Source: CAZADH01 sp964483805 (GTDB lineage: Bacteria; Muiribacteriota; Ozemobacteria; Ozemobacterales; Ozemobacteraceae). From it: 35,910 nucleotides of DNA. Location: NCBI GenBank assembly GCA_964483805.1, contig CAZADH010000022.1, positions 1 through 35,910 of the forward strand. Reading direction: 5' to 3'. The first letter of the stretch is position 1. Each line of letters starts with the position of its first letter. The position numbers were made by a program, and so were the translations under genes. Below the pieces are notes generated by a model that did no database searches, was not told the DNA's origin, and saw nothing but the letters and a program-made list of their open reading frames with translations. Shown here one piece after another: positions 14,966 to 22,392 of the stretch.

Positions 14966-15606
14966 TACTTGCTTCCCTCCTTGGCCGCAGCCTTGGCCTT
15001 CGCCTTCGCCTCGCTCTTCAGAGCGGCGCCGGCGTTCTTCTCGCGCAGAACGATCTTGGCATGGGCGGTGCGCTTGCGGATGCGGCACGCGCGACCACGG
15101 GCACGCGCCATGAACCGGCGCATCGTCGGGCCACCATCGATCAGCAACTTGGCGATGAACAGATCGTTCGCCTTCAGGTCATGGTTCTGACCCGCGTTGG
15201 CGATCGCACTCTTCAACAACTTCAAGAGGATAGGGGCGCCAGCCTTCGGCATGAACTCGAGGATGGCCAACGCCTGGTCGACCGGCTTGCCGCGAACGGC
15301 ATCGGCCACGAGGCGCAGCTTGCGCGGAGAGATACGCGCATGGCGCAGCACCGCGCGAGGCATCTCGACGATCTCGATGAGGCGCTTCTTCTCGGCCCAG
15401 GTCAGGTTCGCAACCTTCGGATAGTCTTTGACGAGACGGCCGAGGTGGTCACGCTTCTGAATCGTGAGTCCCGCTTTGGTCAGCAGACGCTCGATCTTGC
15501 TGCCCTTGTGAGACGAGCTATTGGGGGTATCGAGACCCTTGACCATCTTCAAACCCGTGAAGATGTCAACGTCATCGGGGATATTGGTTCCGACCAATCG
15601 CAACAT
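14965..15606 (-). CDS. rplV: 50S ribosomal protein L22 with an N-terminal S13-like domain
   Basis: Residues about 82-190 are a complete uL22 (AVLRHARISPRKLRLVADAVRGK through RTAHAKIVL), whose loop lines the exit tunnel. Ahead of it lie 81 residues not found in normal L22. They begin RLVGTNIPDDVDIFTGLKMV and later read PKVANLTWAEKKRLIEIVE. This parallels the start of S13 in this same cluster (RIAGVDLPREKRIEAALPYI ... RVKNLSEDEISLLKQAIE), including the Gly, Pro, Leu and Asn-Leu positions. The ATG at 15606 is preceded by GAGGTGA at 8-nt spacing, and a GTG at 15618 is also possible. The Met at 82 (15363) could start a canonical L22 but has no clear Shine-Dalgarno. A Lys/Ala-rich tail of about 23 residues follows the core. 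Confidence 0.93.
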   Translation of the reverse strand: MLRLVGTNIPDDVDIFTGLKMVKGLDTPNSSSHKGSKIERLLTKAGLTIQKRDHLGRLVKDYPKVANLTWAEKKRLIEIVEMPRAVLRHARISPRKLRLVADAVRGKPVDQALAILEFMPKAGAPILLKLLKSAIANAGQNHDLKANDLFIAKLLIDGGPTMRRFMARARGRACRIRKRTAHAKIVLREKNAGAALKSEAKAKAKAAAKEGSK

Positions 15607-15619
15607 GGTACTGGTCACC

Positions 15620-15892
15620 TCACTTCAGCTCCGCAGCTTTCTCGCTGCGGGCATGGGCGCGGAATGTGCGCGTGGGAGCGAACTCGCCGAGCTTGTGCCC
15701 GACCATGTTCTCGGTGATGAACACCGGCACGTGTTTCCGGCCGTTATGGACGGCAATCGTGTGCCCGATCATCTCGGGGTAGACGGTGGAGGCGCGGCTC
15801 CAGGTGCGGACCGGGCGCTTGTCACCGGACCGGTTCATCGTCACGATACGATCCATGAGACGCTTTTCGACAAACGGCATTTTCTTAGGCAT
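15620..15892 (-). CDS. rpsS: 30S ribosomal protein S19
   Basis: This is a 90-residue uS19 of the 30S head, paired with S13. RTWSRASTVYPEMIGHTIAVHNGRKHVPVFI and MVGHKLGEFAPTRTFR (each in the expected position) are diagnostic. The ATG is at 15892, and it lies 12 nt after rplB. Confidence 0.97.
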   Translation of the reverse strand: MPKKMPFVEKRLMDRIVTMNRSGDKRPVRTWSRASTVYPEMIGHTIAVHNGRKHVPVFITENMVGHKLGEFAPTRTFRAHARSEKAAELK

Positions 15893-15904
15893 GTTCGACC
15901 TCGC

Positions 15905-16732
15905 TTAGCGCTTCCGCCGAGAGATGATGTACTTGTTGCTCTGGTTCTTCTTCTTGCGGGTCTTGTAACCCTTGGCAGGCTGACCCCAGAGCGACACCGG
16001 AATACGACCACGCGGACACCGACCCTCACCACCGCCATGCGGATGGTCGACCGGGTTCATGACCGAACCGCGAACGTAAGGGCGCCAGCCCTTCCAGCGG
16101 TTGCGACCGGCCTTGCCCAGGTGCAGGTTCATGTGGTCGAGGTTGCCGACCTGGCCCATGACGGCGCGGCAGTCGACCGGAATCAGGCGCATCTCGCCCG
16201 ACGGCAGGATGATCTGAGCAAAGCGGCCTTCACGACCGGCCAGTTGCGCCGAGGCACCAGCGGTGCGGGCGATCTGGGCGCCCTTGCCCGGCTTCATCTC
16301 GATGTGATGAATCGTCGAACCCACCGGGATGTCTTTGAGCGGCAGGCAGTTGCCAGCAACGACTTCGGCGTGGGCGCCGTTTTCGATGATCTGACCGACC
16401 TGCATGTTGTGGATGGCGAGCACGTAACGCTTCTCACCATCAGCATATGTAACGAGTGCGATGCGCGCCGTGCGGTTCGGATCGTACTCGATCGAGGTGA
16501 CCTTGCCCGGAACACCATCTTTGTAGCGCTTGAAATCGATGATGCGATAGCGCTTGGCCGAACCGCCACCACGATGGCGGGCGGTCAGATGGCCCTGATG
16601 GTTGCGGCCGGCATGCCGCTTCAGGCGCTTGGTCAGCTTCTTCTCGGGCTTCGTGCTCGTGATTTCTTCGAACGTGAAACCCTCCATGAAACGACGGGAG
16701 GGGGTATACGGATTGTACTTTTTGATAGCCAT
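15905..16732 (-). CDS. rplB: 50S ribosomal protein L2
   Basis: This is a 275-residue uL2, needed for peptidyl transfer and subunit joining. RNHQGHLTARHRGGG is near the N-terminus, and VRGSVMNPVDHPHGGGEGR contains the conserved His near the peptidyl-transferase centre. Full length, ending in a basic tail. Confidence 0.98.
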   Translation of the reverse strand: MAIKKYNPYTPSRRFMEGFTFEEITSTKPEKKLTKRLKRHAGRNHQGHLTARHRGGGSAKRYRIIDFKRYKDGVPGKVTSIEYDPNRTARIALVTYADGEKRYVLAIHNMQVGQIIENGAHAEVVAGNCLPLKDIPVGSTIHHIEMKPGKGAQIARTAGASAQLAGREGRFAQIILPSGEMRLIPVDCRAVMGQVGNLDHMNLHLGKAGRNRWKGWRPYVRGSVMNPVDHPHGGGEGRCPRGRIPVSLWGQPAKGYKTRKKKNQSNKYIISRRKR

Positions 16733-16758
16733 GGTTCAGGTCCTTTCCGTCTTCAGGC

Positions 16759-17052
16759 TCACGACATGCCTTCGAAGATGGTGATCGAATCCTCGGGATT
16801 CAGGGCAACGATCGCCTTCTTCCAGGCCGTGGTGAAACCACGATGCACGCCCAGGCGCTTGGCCTTGCGGTGAACGTTGATCGTCGTCACCTTGCGGACC
16901 CGCACCTTGAAAATCTTCTCGACCGCGGCCTTGATGGCATCTTTGTTGGCACCACGGGCCACTTCGAACTGATACACCTTCTCGCCCATGCGCGAGTAAC
17001 TCTTCTCGCTCACCACGGGGCGCAGGATGATGTCTTGCGGTGTCTTGTTCAC
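16759..17052 (-). CDS. rplW: 50S ribosomal protein L23
   Basis: This is a 97-residue uL23, the docking site for trigger factor and SRP at the tunnel exit. ILRPVVSEKSY and the RKVTTINVHRKAKRLG segment are typical. The start is GTG at 17052, overlapping the rplD stop as GTGA, with GAGGAGG upstream. Unlike neighbouring exit proteins it has no extension. Confidence 0.97.
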   Translation of the reverse strand: MNKTPQDIILRPVVSEKSYSRMGEKVYQFEVARGANKDAIKAAVEKIFKVRVRKVTTINVHRKAKRLGVHRGFTTAWKKAIVALNPEDSITIFEGMS

Positions 17053-17666
17053 GACAGAACCTCCTCGAGGGCCGACTTCGCCTTCTCGGTCATCGCCACC
17101 GTCTCGAAACGCAGCAGGTCATACGCACTGACGTGCAACGGGGTGGTCACCTTAACCGTCTTGAAGTTCCTGGTCGCGCGGGCGAGGTTCTCGGTAATCT
17201 CGGGAACCACCACCAGCACGGTGGTCAACTTGTTGGCGGCCAAGAAAGCACGGAAATCTTTGGCATGACCGGTGTCGAACGCGAGCGCATCGAACACCCT
17301 GACCTGGTTGTGCTTGGCTTTGTCGGTCAGCGCACCGCGCAACGCCACATCGACCATCTTCTTCGGGGGCCGATGATCGTAGATGCGGGGCAGCGGACCG
17401 AACGTGCAGGCGCCACCGGGCCACAGCGGCGAGCGGGTCGAACCCTGGCGGGCGCGGCCGGTGCCTTTTTGGCGCCATGGCTTGCGACCACCGCCAGCCA
17501 CATAGCTGCGGGTCTTCGTCATGACGGTGCCCTGGCGCTCGTTGTTGCGCTGCGCCTTGACCACGTCGTTGATCGTGCCAGGATGGGCGGCAGCCGAGAA
17601 AACCTCGGCCTTCAGCGTCGTTTGACCGATCGCTTTGCCTTCGCGATTGTAAATCTTCGTTTCCAT
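17049..17666 (-). CDS. rplD: 50S ribosomal protein L4
   Basis: This is a 205-residue uL4 whose extended loop (KPWRQKGTGRARQGSTRSPLWPGG, around residues 60-85) forms the exit-tunnel constriction with L22. In enterobacteria L4 also represses the S10 operon. No such leader was recognised here. Overlaps rplW by 4 nt. Confidence 0.97.
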   Translation of the reverse strand: METKIYNREGKAIGQTTLKAEVFSAAAHPGTINDVVKAQRNNERQGTVMTKTRSYVAGGGRKPWRQKGTGRARQGSTRSPLWPGGACTFGPLPRIYDHRPPKKMVDVALRGALTDKAKHNQVRVFDALAFDTGHAKDFRAFLAANKLTTVLVVVPEITENLARATRNFKTVKVTTPLHVSAYDLLRFETVAMTEKAKSALEEVLS

Positions 17667-17692
17667 CTGCGTCAGCTCCTATCTGCGGTCCG

Positions 17693-18316
17693 TTAGCGAG
17701 TGGCCACGCGGACCATGACCAGCCCGGAGGTGGCGCCCGGAATGGCACCCTTCACCAGGAGCAGGTTCTTCTTCTCATCGATCTTGACAACCTTGAGGTT
17801 CTTCACGGTCTTGCGCACATCACCGAGGTGACCCGGCGACCGCTTGCCCTTCCAGGTGCGGGAAGCTTCCTGGCCCGAACCGGCGGAACCGGGAGCGCGC
17901 CAACGGTCGGACTGACCGTGGGTGGTGCCAGCACCATTGAAGTTGTGCCGCTCCATGCAACCCGCGAAACCCTTGCCTTTGCTCGTGCCGATCACGTCGA
18001 CCAACTGGCCTTCGGCAAAGATCGACACGGTGACTTCCTGCTTGGTCTCGATCGAATCGAGCTCGTCGGCCGGAACGTCACGAACGAAGCGGAACGGTTT
18101 GACATCGGCGCTCTTGAACATGCCGCGCAGGGGCTTGTTCATGTGCTTCTCGATGTTGCGGGTCAGTTCCCGATAACCGAGCGACACCGCGTTGTCACGC
18201 TTCCGGATCACCGTGCAGGGCCCGACCGAAATCACGGTCACGGGAATCACTTCACCCTGCTCGTTGAAAATCTGGGTCATACCTACCTTGGTTCCCAACA
18301 ATGCTTTCACGCCCAT
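17693..18316 (-). CDS. rplC: 50S ribosomal protein L3
   Basis: This is a 207-residue uL3, an assembly initiator close to the peptidyl-transferase centre. It has KVGMTQIFNEQGEVIPVTVI at the N-terminus and GTSKGKGFAGCMERHNF in the middle. The extended loop GSAGSGQEASRTWKGK keeps a Gln aligning with the methylated Gln150 of E. coli L3. Its ATG at 18316 is 63 nt after the rpsJ stop. Confidence 0.97.
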   Translation of the reverse strand: MGVKALLGTKVGMTQIFNEQGEVIPVTVISVGPCTVIRKRDNAVSLGYRELTRNIEKHMNKPLRGMFKSADVKPFRFVRDVPADELDSIETKQEVTVSIFAEGQLVDVIGTSKGKGFAGCMERHNFNGAGTTHGQSDRWRAPGSAGSGQEASRTWKGKRSPGHLGDVRKTVKNLKVVKIDEKKNLLLVKGAIPGATSGLVMVRVATR

Positions 18317-18379
18317 TTGGGTCCTCCTTCCCTACATCCACTCGCCGTTCGCGACACTCGCCCGGTCAGCGAACAACCA

Positions 18380-18691
18380 TCACAGCATCTTGATTTCGAT
18401 ATTGACGCCGGAGGGCAGATCCATCTGCATCAATGAATCGACGGTTTGCGCGGACGGACTGTACAAATCGATATTGCGTTTGTGAATACGCATCTCGAAC
18501 TGCTCGCGGCTGTCTTTGTTGACGAACGGCGAGCGCAATACCGTGTATTTCTTGATCTCGGTGGGCATTGGGATCGGTCCGGCAATCCGGGTTCCGGTGC
18601 GCTTCACCGTTTCACAGATCCGAAGGATCGACTGGTCGAGCAAACGATGGTCGAAGGCCTTCAGATACAACCGCATTTTTTGTTTTGCCAT
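18380..18691 (-). CDS. rpsJ: 30S ribosomal protein S10
   Basis: This is a 103-residue uS10 of the 30S head that also acts as NusE in transcription antitermination. The segments MRLYLKAFDHRLLDQS, GPIPMPTEIKKYTVLRSPFVNKDSREQFE (in parts) and the end LPSGVNIEIKML are diagnostic. AGGAGGAG precedes the ATG. It lies 61 nt after fusA, with no tuf between. Confidence 0.98.
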   Translation of the reverse strand: MAKQKMRLYLKAFDHRLLDQSILRICETVKRTGTRIAGPIPMPTEIKKYTVLRSPFVNKDSREQFEMRIHKRNIDLYSPSAQTVDSLMQMDLPSGVNIEIKML

Positions 18692-18752
18692 TTGAACTAC
18701 TCCTCCTTCTTGCTATCCGGGCGATTGGACTGGCGAGTGCGAGAATCGCAAC

Positions 18753-20855
18753 TCAAGCTACCGTGGCCATCTGCCGACGCAGGACGGGCGCAAGCCGCAT
18801 CATGATTTCGGCGGGGGCCAGATCATACGAACAGAATTCCATGGTATACGTTGCACGCCCCTGGCTGAGACTGCGCAGTTGCGTGGCATATCCGAACATC
18901 TCGGACAGGGGTGCGCGGCAATTGATGACCTGAGCATCGAAGCGGCGCTCAACGCCTTCGATCTGGGCACGGCGCGACGTCAGGTTGCCCATGATGTCGC
19001 CCACGTATTGCTCAGGAGTCTCGACCGACACTTTCATCCAGGGCTCGAGGATCACGGGGCCGGCCTTCATGACTGCATCTTTCACGGCCATCGAGGCGGC
19101 GATCTTGAAGGCAATCTCGCTGCTGTCGACATCGTGCGAACTGCCGCTGATCAAGGTGAACTTCACGTCTTCGAGAGGGTAACCTGCCAGTGCGCCATCG
19201 TTCGCGGCGTCGCGGCAACCGCGCTCGCAACTCGACACGAACTGACGCGGAATGTCGCCACCGGTGATGGCGTCGACCACCTGAACGCCAGAACCCCGCG
19301 GCATGGCTTCAACCTGCAGGATAACGTGACCGTACTGACCCCGCCCACCCGTCTGTTTGATGTATTTGCCTTCGCCCCTTGCCGACCGGGTCACGCCCTC
19401 TTTGTAGGCAACCTGCGGCCGACCGACGTTGGCCTGTACTCCAAACTCACGGATCAAACGATCGACGATGATCTCGAGATGCAACTCGCCCATCCCTCTG
19501 ATCAAAGTCTGGCCGGTATCGGGATCGGAGAAAACCCGAAACGTCGGGTCTTCTTCCATGAGCGAATCGAGAGAACTGCCCAGCTTGGCCAGATCGGCTT
19601 GCGTCCGGGGCTCGATCGCAACGGAGATGACGGGCTCAGGAAACCCGATGCGCTCGAGAACCACCGGTTTCGCCTCGAGGCACAACGTCTCACCGGTGGC
19701 AACTTTCTTCAAACCTACCGCAGCCACGATGTCGCCAGCCTGGATCACCTTGAGGTCTTCCCGTTGATTGGCATGCATCTGCAGGAGCCGGCCGAGCCGC
19801 TCACGCGTTCCGCGGGTCGAGTTGAACATCTGGTCACCGCTGTTTGCAGTGCCGGAATAGACCCGAAGATAGACGAGCTTGCCGACGTACGGGTCGGTCA
19901 TGATCTTGAAGACCAACGCGCTGAAGGGTTCGTCAGGATCGGGGCTGCGCAACACCTGCTCGCCGCTCTTGGGTTCGAGACCCACCACCGCCGGAACATC
20001 GATCGGCGACGGCAGAAAATCGACCACTGCATCGAGAAGCGCCTGCACGCCCTTGTTCTTGAACGCGGCCCCGCACAGTACCGGCACGACACGGTTTTTC
20101 ACCGTTGCTTCACGCATGACCCGTTTCACGACTTCAATCGGCGTCGACCGCCCCTCGAGATAATTCTCGAGGATCGTATCGTCGTACGCCGACAGGGTCT
20201 CGAGCATCAGGTCATGCGCCGCTTTGGCTTCGGCCTGCAACTCGGCCGGGATCGGCATCACTTCGTAGTGCTCGCCGTGACCGCCATCCTGCCCCGGCCG
20301 CCACATGTGCGCCGTCATCTCGACCAGATCGATGTGACCAGCGAATGTGTCTTCACAGCCGATTGGCAACTGGATCGGCAACGCCGGACTCGCCAAGCGC
20401 TCTTTGATCTGGGTGATCACGCGCCGGAAGTCAGCACCCGGCCGATCCATTTTGTTCACGAACGCAACCCGCGGCACCTGATATTTGTTGGCCTGACGCC
20501 ACACCGTCTCGGATTGCGGCTGCACCCCACCAACCCCACAGAACACCACGACCGCACCGTCGAGGACGCGCAAAGAACGCTCGACCTCGACAGTAAAATC
20601 CACGTGCCCGGGTGTGTCCAAAATGTTGATGTCATAATCGCGCCAGCGACATTTCGTCGACGCGCTGGTGATTGTGATCCCGCGCTCCTGTTCCTGGACC
20701 ATCCAGTCCATGACCGCGGTGCCCTCGTGAACCTCGCCCATCTTGTAACTCTTGCCCGTGTAGTAGAGGATGCGCTCGGTGGTCGTGGTCTTACCGGCAT
20801 CAATGTGGGCCATGATGCCGATGTTGCGGGTTTTCAGTTGTCGTTCACGACTCAT
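18753..20855 (-). CDS. fusA: Elongation factor G
   Basis: This is a 700-residue translocation GTPase. G1 AHIDAGKTTT (near residue 16), the switch region RGITITSAST, G3 DTPGHVDF and G4 NKMDR are all intact, followed by the normal domains II-V. It carries the fast canonical EF-G features rather than a mitochondrial/EF-G2 look. The ATG at 20855 follows an extended -10 promoter element next to the rpsG stop. The next gene is rpsJ. Confidence 0.98.
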   Translation of the reverse strand: MSRERQLKTRNIGIMAHIDAGKTTTTERILYYTGKSYKMGEVHEGTAVMDWMVQEQERGITITSASTKCRWRDYDINILDTPGHVDFTVEVERSLRVLDGAVVVFCGVGGVQPQSETVWRQANKYQVPRVAFVNKMDRPGADFRRVITQIKERLASPALPIQLPIGCEDTFAGHIDLVEMTAHMWRPGQDGGHGEHYEVMPIPAELQAEAKAAHDLMLETLSAYDDTILENYLEGRSTPIEVVKRVMREATVKNRVVPVLCGAAFKNKGVQALLDAVVDFLPSPIDVPAVVGLEPKSGEQVLRSPDPDEPFSALVFKIMTDPYVGKLVYLRVYSGTANSGDQMFNSTRGTRERLGRLLQMHANQREDLKVIQAGDIVAAVGLKKVATGETLCLEAKPVVLERIGFPEPVISVAIEPRTQADLAKLGSSLDSLMEEDPTFRVFSDPDTGQTLIRGMGELHLEIIVDRLIREFGVQANVGRPQVAYKEGVTRSARGEGKYIKQTGGRGQYGHVILQVEAMPRGSGVQVVDAITGGDIPRQFVSSCERGCRDAANDGALAGYPLEDVKFTLISGSSHDVDSSEIAFKIAASMAVKDAVMKAGPVILEPWMKVSVETPEQYVGDIMGNLTSRRAQIEGVERRFDAQVINCRAPLSEMFGYATQLRSLSQGRATYTMEFCSYDLAPAEIMMRLAPVLRRQMATVA

Positions 20856-20887
20856 CTTGCGACTCTTTCGACGGACTCGATCTATTG

Positions 20888-20896
20888 ATTATATCA
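20888..20896 (-). promoter_or_regulatory. Extended -10 promoter for fusA
   Basis: On the minus strand the sequence TGATATAAT (20896 down to 20888) is a perfect TGnTATAAT extended -10 element. Its TGA is at the same time the rpsG stop codon. A -35 hexamer is poor, as often seen with extended -10 promoters. The predicted start lies about 25 nt upstream of the fusA ATG. It would allow extra fusA expression inside the operon. Confidence 0.5.
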
Positions 20897-21367
20897 AACC
20901 CGGAAGTGGGCGAACGCCTTGTTGGCCTCGGCCATGCGATGCACTTCGTCACGCTTCTTCATGGTCGCGCCTTCGTTCTTCAGAATGTCACCCAACTCGG
21001 ACGACAGACGATCGGCCATGGTCTTCTCTTTGCGAGCGCGAGAGAAGGTGAGGATCCAGCGGAAGGCCAGCGCGGTCGCACGATCGGGTTTGACTTCGAT
21101 CGGAACCTGGTAGTTGGCACCACCCACGCGACGGCTGCGGCACTCGACGATGGGCCGGGCCATATCGATGGTCTTTTTGAACAGCTCGAGCGGACTCTCG
21201 TTGCCGTGCTTCTTGCTGAGCTTCTCGCAGGCAGCGTAGAAAATGCGGCTTGCGGTCTGGCGCTTGCCACCGTACATGAGATTGTTGATGAACCGAGTCA
21301 CCAACCGGCTGTTATAAACCGGATCGGGAAGCAGTTCGCGCTTGCTGACGTGTCCACGTCGCGGCAT
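20894..21367 (-). CDS. rpsG: 30S ribosomal protein S7
   Basis: This is a 157-residue uS7, the primary binder of the 16S 3' major domain at the E site. It starts MPRRGHVSKRELLPDPVYNS. The motif VEVKP-like QVPIEVKPDR and RWILTFSR are standard. The end KRDEVHRMAEANKAFAHFRV is the normal short form. It lies 22 nt after rpsL. Confidence 0.97.
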   Translation of the reverse strand: MPRRGHVSKRELLPDPVYNSRLVTRFINNLMYGGKRQTASRIFYAACEKLSKKHGNESPLELFKKTIDMARPIVECRSRRVGGANYQVPIEVKPDRATALAFRWILTFSRARKEKTMADRLSSELGDILKNEGATMKKRDEVHRMAEANKAFAHFRV

Positions 21368-21389
21368 GACTTACCCTCCTAGCCTTGGG

Positions 21390-21764
21390 TTACTTCTTGG
21401 GACGCTTCGCGCCGTATTTGGAGCGAGCTTGCTTACGATTGACGACACCGGCGCAGTCGAGCGTGCCACGAACGATGTGGTAGCGAACGCCGGGCAGATC
21501 TTTGACGCGGCCGCCGCGAATCAAAACCACCGAGTGCTCCTGCAAATTGTGGCCAACGCCTGGAATGTAGGCGGTGACTTCAATCTTGTTGGTCAGACGC
21601 ACACGCGCGATTTTGCGCAACGCCGAGTTCGGCTTCTTGGGGGTCGTGGTCTTCACCACGGTGCACACCCCGCGCTTCTGCGGACACTCAACGAGAGCCG
21701 GCGAGGACGACTTGTACCTCGGCGCCCGCCGGGCCTTGCGCACCAGTTGGTTGATGGTCGGCAC
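21390..21764 (-). CDS. rpsL: 30S ribosomal protein S12
   Basis: This is a 124-residue uS12 of the decoding centre. It has TPKKPNSALRK (the Lys targeted by streptomycin-resistance changes is wild type) and IRGGRVKDLPGVRYH, with the Asp that is methylthiolated in many bacteria. The start is GTG at 21764, with GAGGTG upstream. It is the first gene of the supercluster, about 83 nt downstream of the predicted transcription start. Confidence 0.97.
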   Translation of the reverse strand: MPTINQLVRKARRAPRYKSSSPALVECPQKRGVCTVVKTTTPKKPNSALRKIARVRLTNKIEVTAYIPGVGHNLQEHSVVLIRGGRVKDLPGVRYHIVRGTLDCAGVVNRKQARSKYGAKRPKK

Positions 21765-21853
21765 CTTAGAACACCTCTTTCTCGAACAATTTTGTGGCCT
21801 CCACCTCGCCTCGGTTGGCCAAAACCCGCGTCGAGATGGGAAGTCAGGTTATC

Positions 21854-21882
21854 ATACTAACACACATACAGCGCGTCGTCAA
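21854..21882 (-). promoter_or_regulatory. Main sigma-70-like promoter of the str-S10-spc-alpha cluster
   Basis: On the minus strand, -35 TTGACG (21882-21877), a 17-nt spacer and -10 TAGTAT (21859-21854) agree well with the housekeeping consensus. The start should be near 21847, giving a leader of about 83 nt before the rpsL GTG. Confidence 0.65.
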
Positions 21883-22039
21883 TGGCAATCGCGGTTTTTC
21901 GCCGGCATTCACGCCCGTTGAGCTTGCAAAGCGGCTACTGAAGCGCAGGTCCTTGTTGTACCCCACGCCGCCTACGCTTCCCGTTCGACGTCGCCATCGC
22001 AGGTCCGCCACGGTACCGATTTTTCTCTGCGCGGTTTCG

Positions 22040-22068
22040 TTGACATCGATCCGGGGTTGTGGTAGGTT
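22040..22068 (+). promoter_or_regulatory. Promoter of the tRNA-Ala gene
   Basis: A consensus -35 TTGACA (22040-22045), a 17-nt spacer and a weaker -10 TAGGTT (22063-22068) lie about 50 nt before the tRNA. Confidence 0.6.
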
Positions 22069-22118
22069 AAGTTGCTACACGGTGCGTTGATCCTACAACT
22101 TGCGTCGTGGTGGTTCTC

Positions 22119-22192
22119 GGGGCAGTAGCTCAGCTTGGGAGAGCGCGACATTCGCATTGTCGAGGCCGAGGGTTCGAGCCCCTTCTGCTCCA
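22119..22192 (+). tRNA. tRNA-Ala (anticodon CGC)
   Basis: The 74-nt sequence folds as a full cloverleaf. The acceptor arm is GGGGCAG/CTGCTCC, with D arm GCTC/GAGC, anticodon arm CGACA/TGTCG around loop TTCGCAT, a 5-nt variable loop and T arm GAGGG/CCCTT around TTCGAGC. Acceptor position 3 pairs with 70 as G-U, the alanine identity element, and the anticodon CGC reads GCG. The discriminator is A. The CCA end is not encoded (CCG follows), so it must be added enzymatically. Confidence 0.93.
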
Positions 22193-22228
22193 CCGGTTAC
22201 TTAAGAGAGTTATTCTCCTAAGCATTGG

Positions 22229-22260
22229 CCCGACCGTTGTTCAGGTCGGGTTTGTTTTTT
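22229..22260 (+). terminator. Intrinsic terminator after tRNA-Ala
   Basis: The 7-bp stem CCCGACC/GGTCGGG with an 8-nt loop is followed by TTTGTTTTTT, a textbook rho-independent terminator 37 nt past the tRNA. Confidence 0.85.
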
Positions 22261-22286
22261 CTCCAACGTTCTCCAGTGAAAAGAAT

Positions 22287-22326
22287 ACACCCCCAGCTTC
22301 GGCTTCATCGCCGGAACGGGGGGTGT
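22287..22326 (-). terminator. Intrinsic terminator of the zinc-finger membrane protein gene
   Basis: Arms acaccccc (22287-22294) and gggggtgt (22319-22326) pair. On the minus strand the hairpin is followed by ATTCTTTTC. It lies about 70 nt beyond the stop of the minus-strand gene. Apart from this and the tRNA terminator, 22193-22392 holds nothing I recognise. Confidence 0.65.
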
Positions 22327-22392
22327 TTCTTTGAGAGCTGCAAGGCGCCCTGCCCCATGGCAGCCAACCTCGCCGTGCACGATGGGCGTCGA

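Larger units (their letters stand above)
21765..22118. other. Divergent control region between rpsL and tRNA-Ala
   Basis: This 354-nt stretch has no gene that I can support. It carries a minus-strand promoter for rpsL and a plus-strand promoter for the tRNA (listed separately), with about 155 nt between them without recognised elements. The rpsL leader is about 80 nt, and I saw no convincing terminator or riboswitch in it by eye. Confidence 0.6.

Noticed and set aside
15361..15363. Met82 as the true start of L22
   Set aside because: It gives a family-sized protein but has no convincing ribosome-binding site. It also leaves about 240 nt of in-frame, S13-like sequence with its own Shine-Dalgarno unexplained. 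Not fully excluded.
18879..20888. A 669-codon plus-strand frame opposite fusA
   Set aside because: Mirror of fusA codon bias, not a gene.
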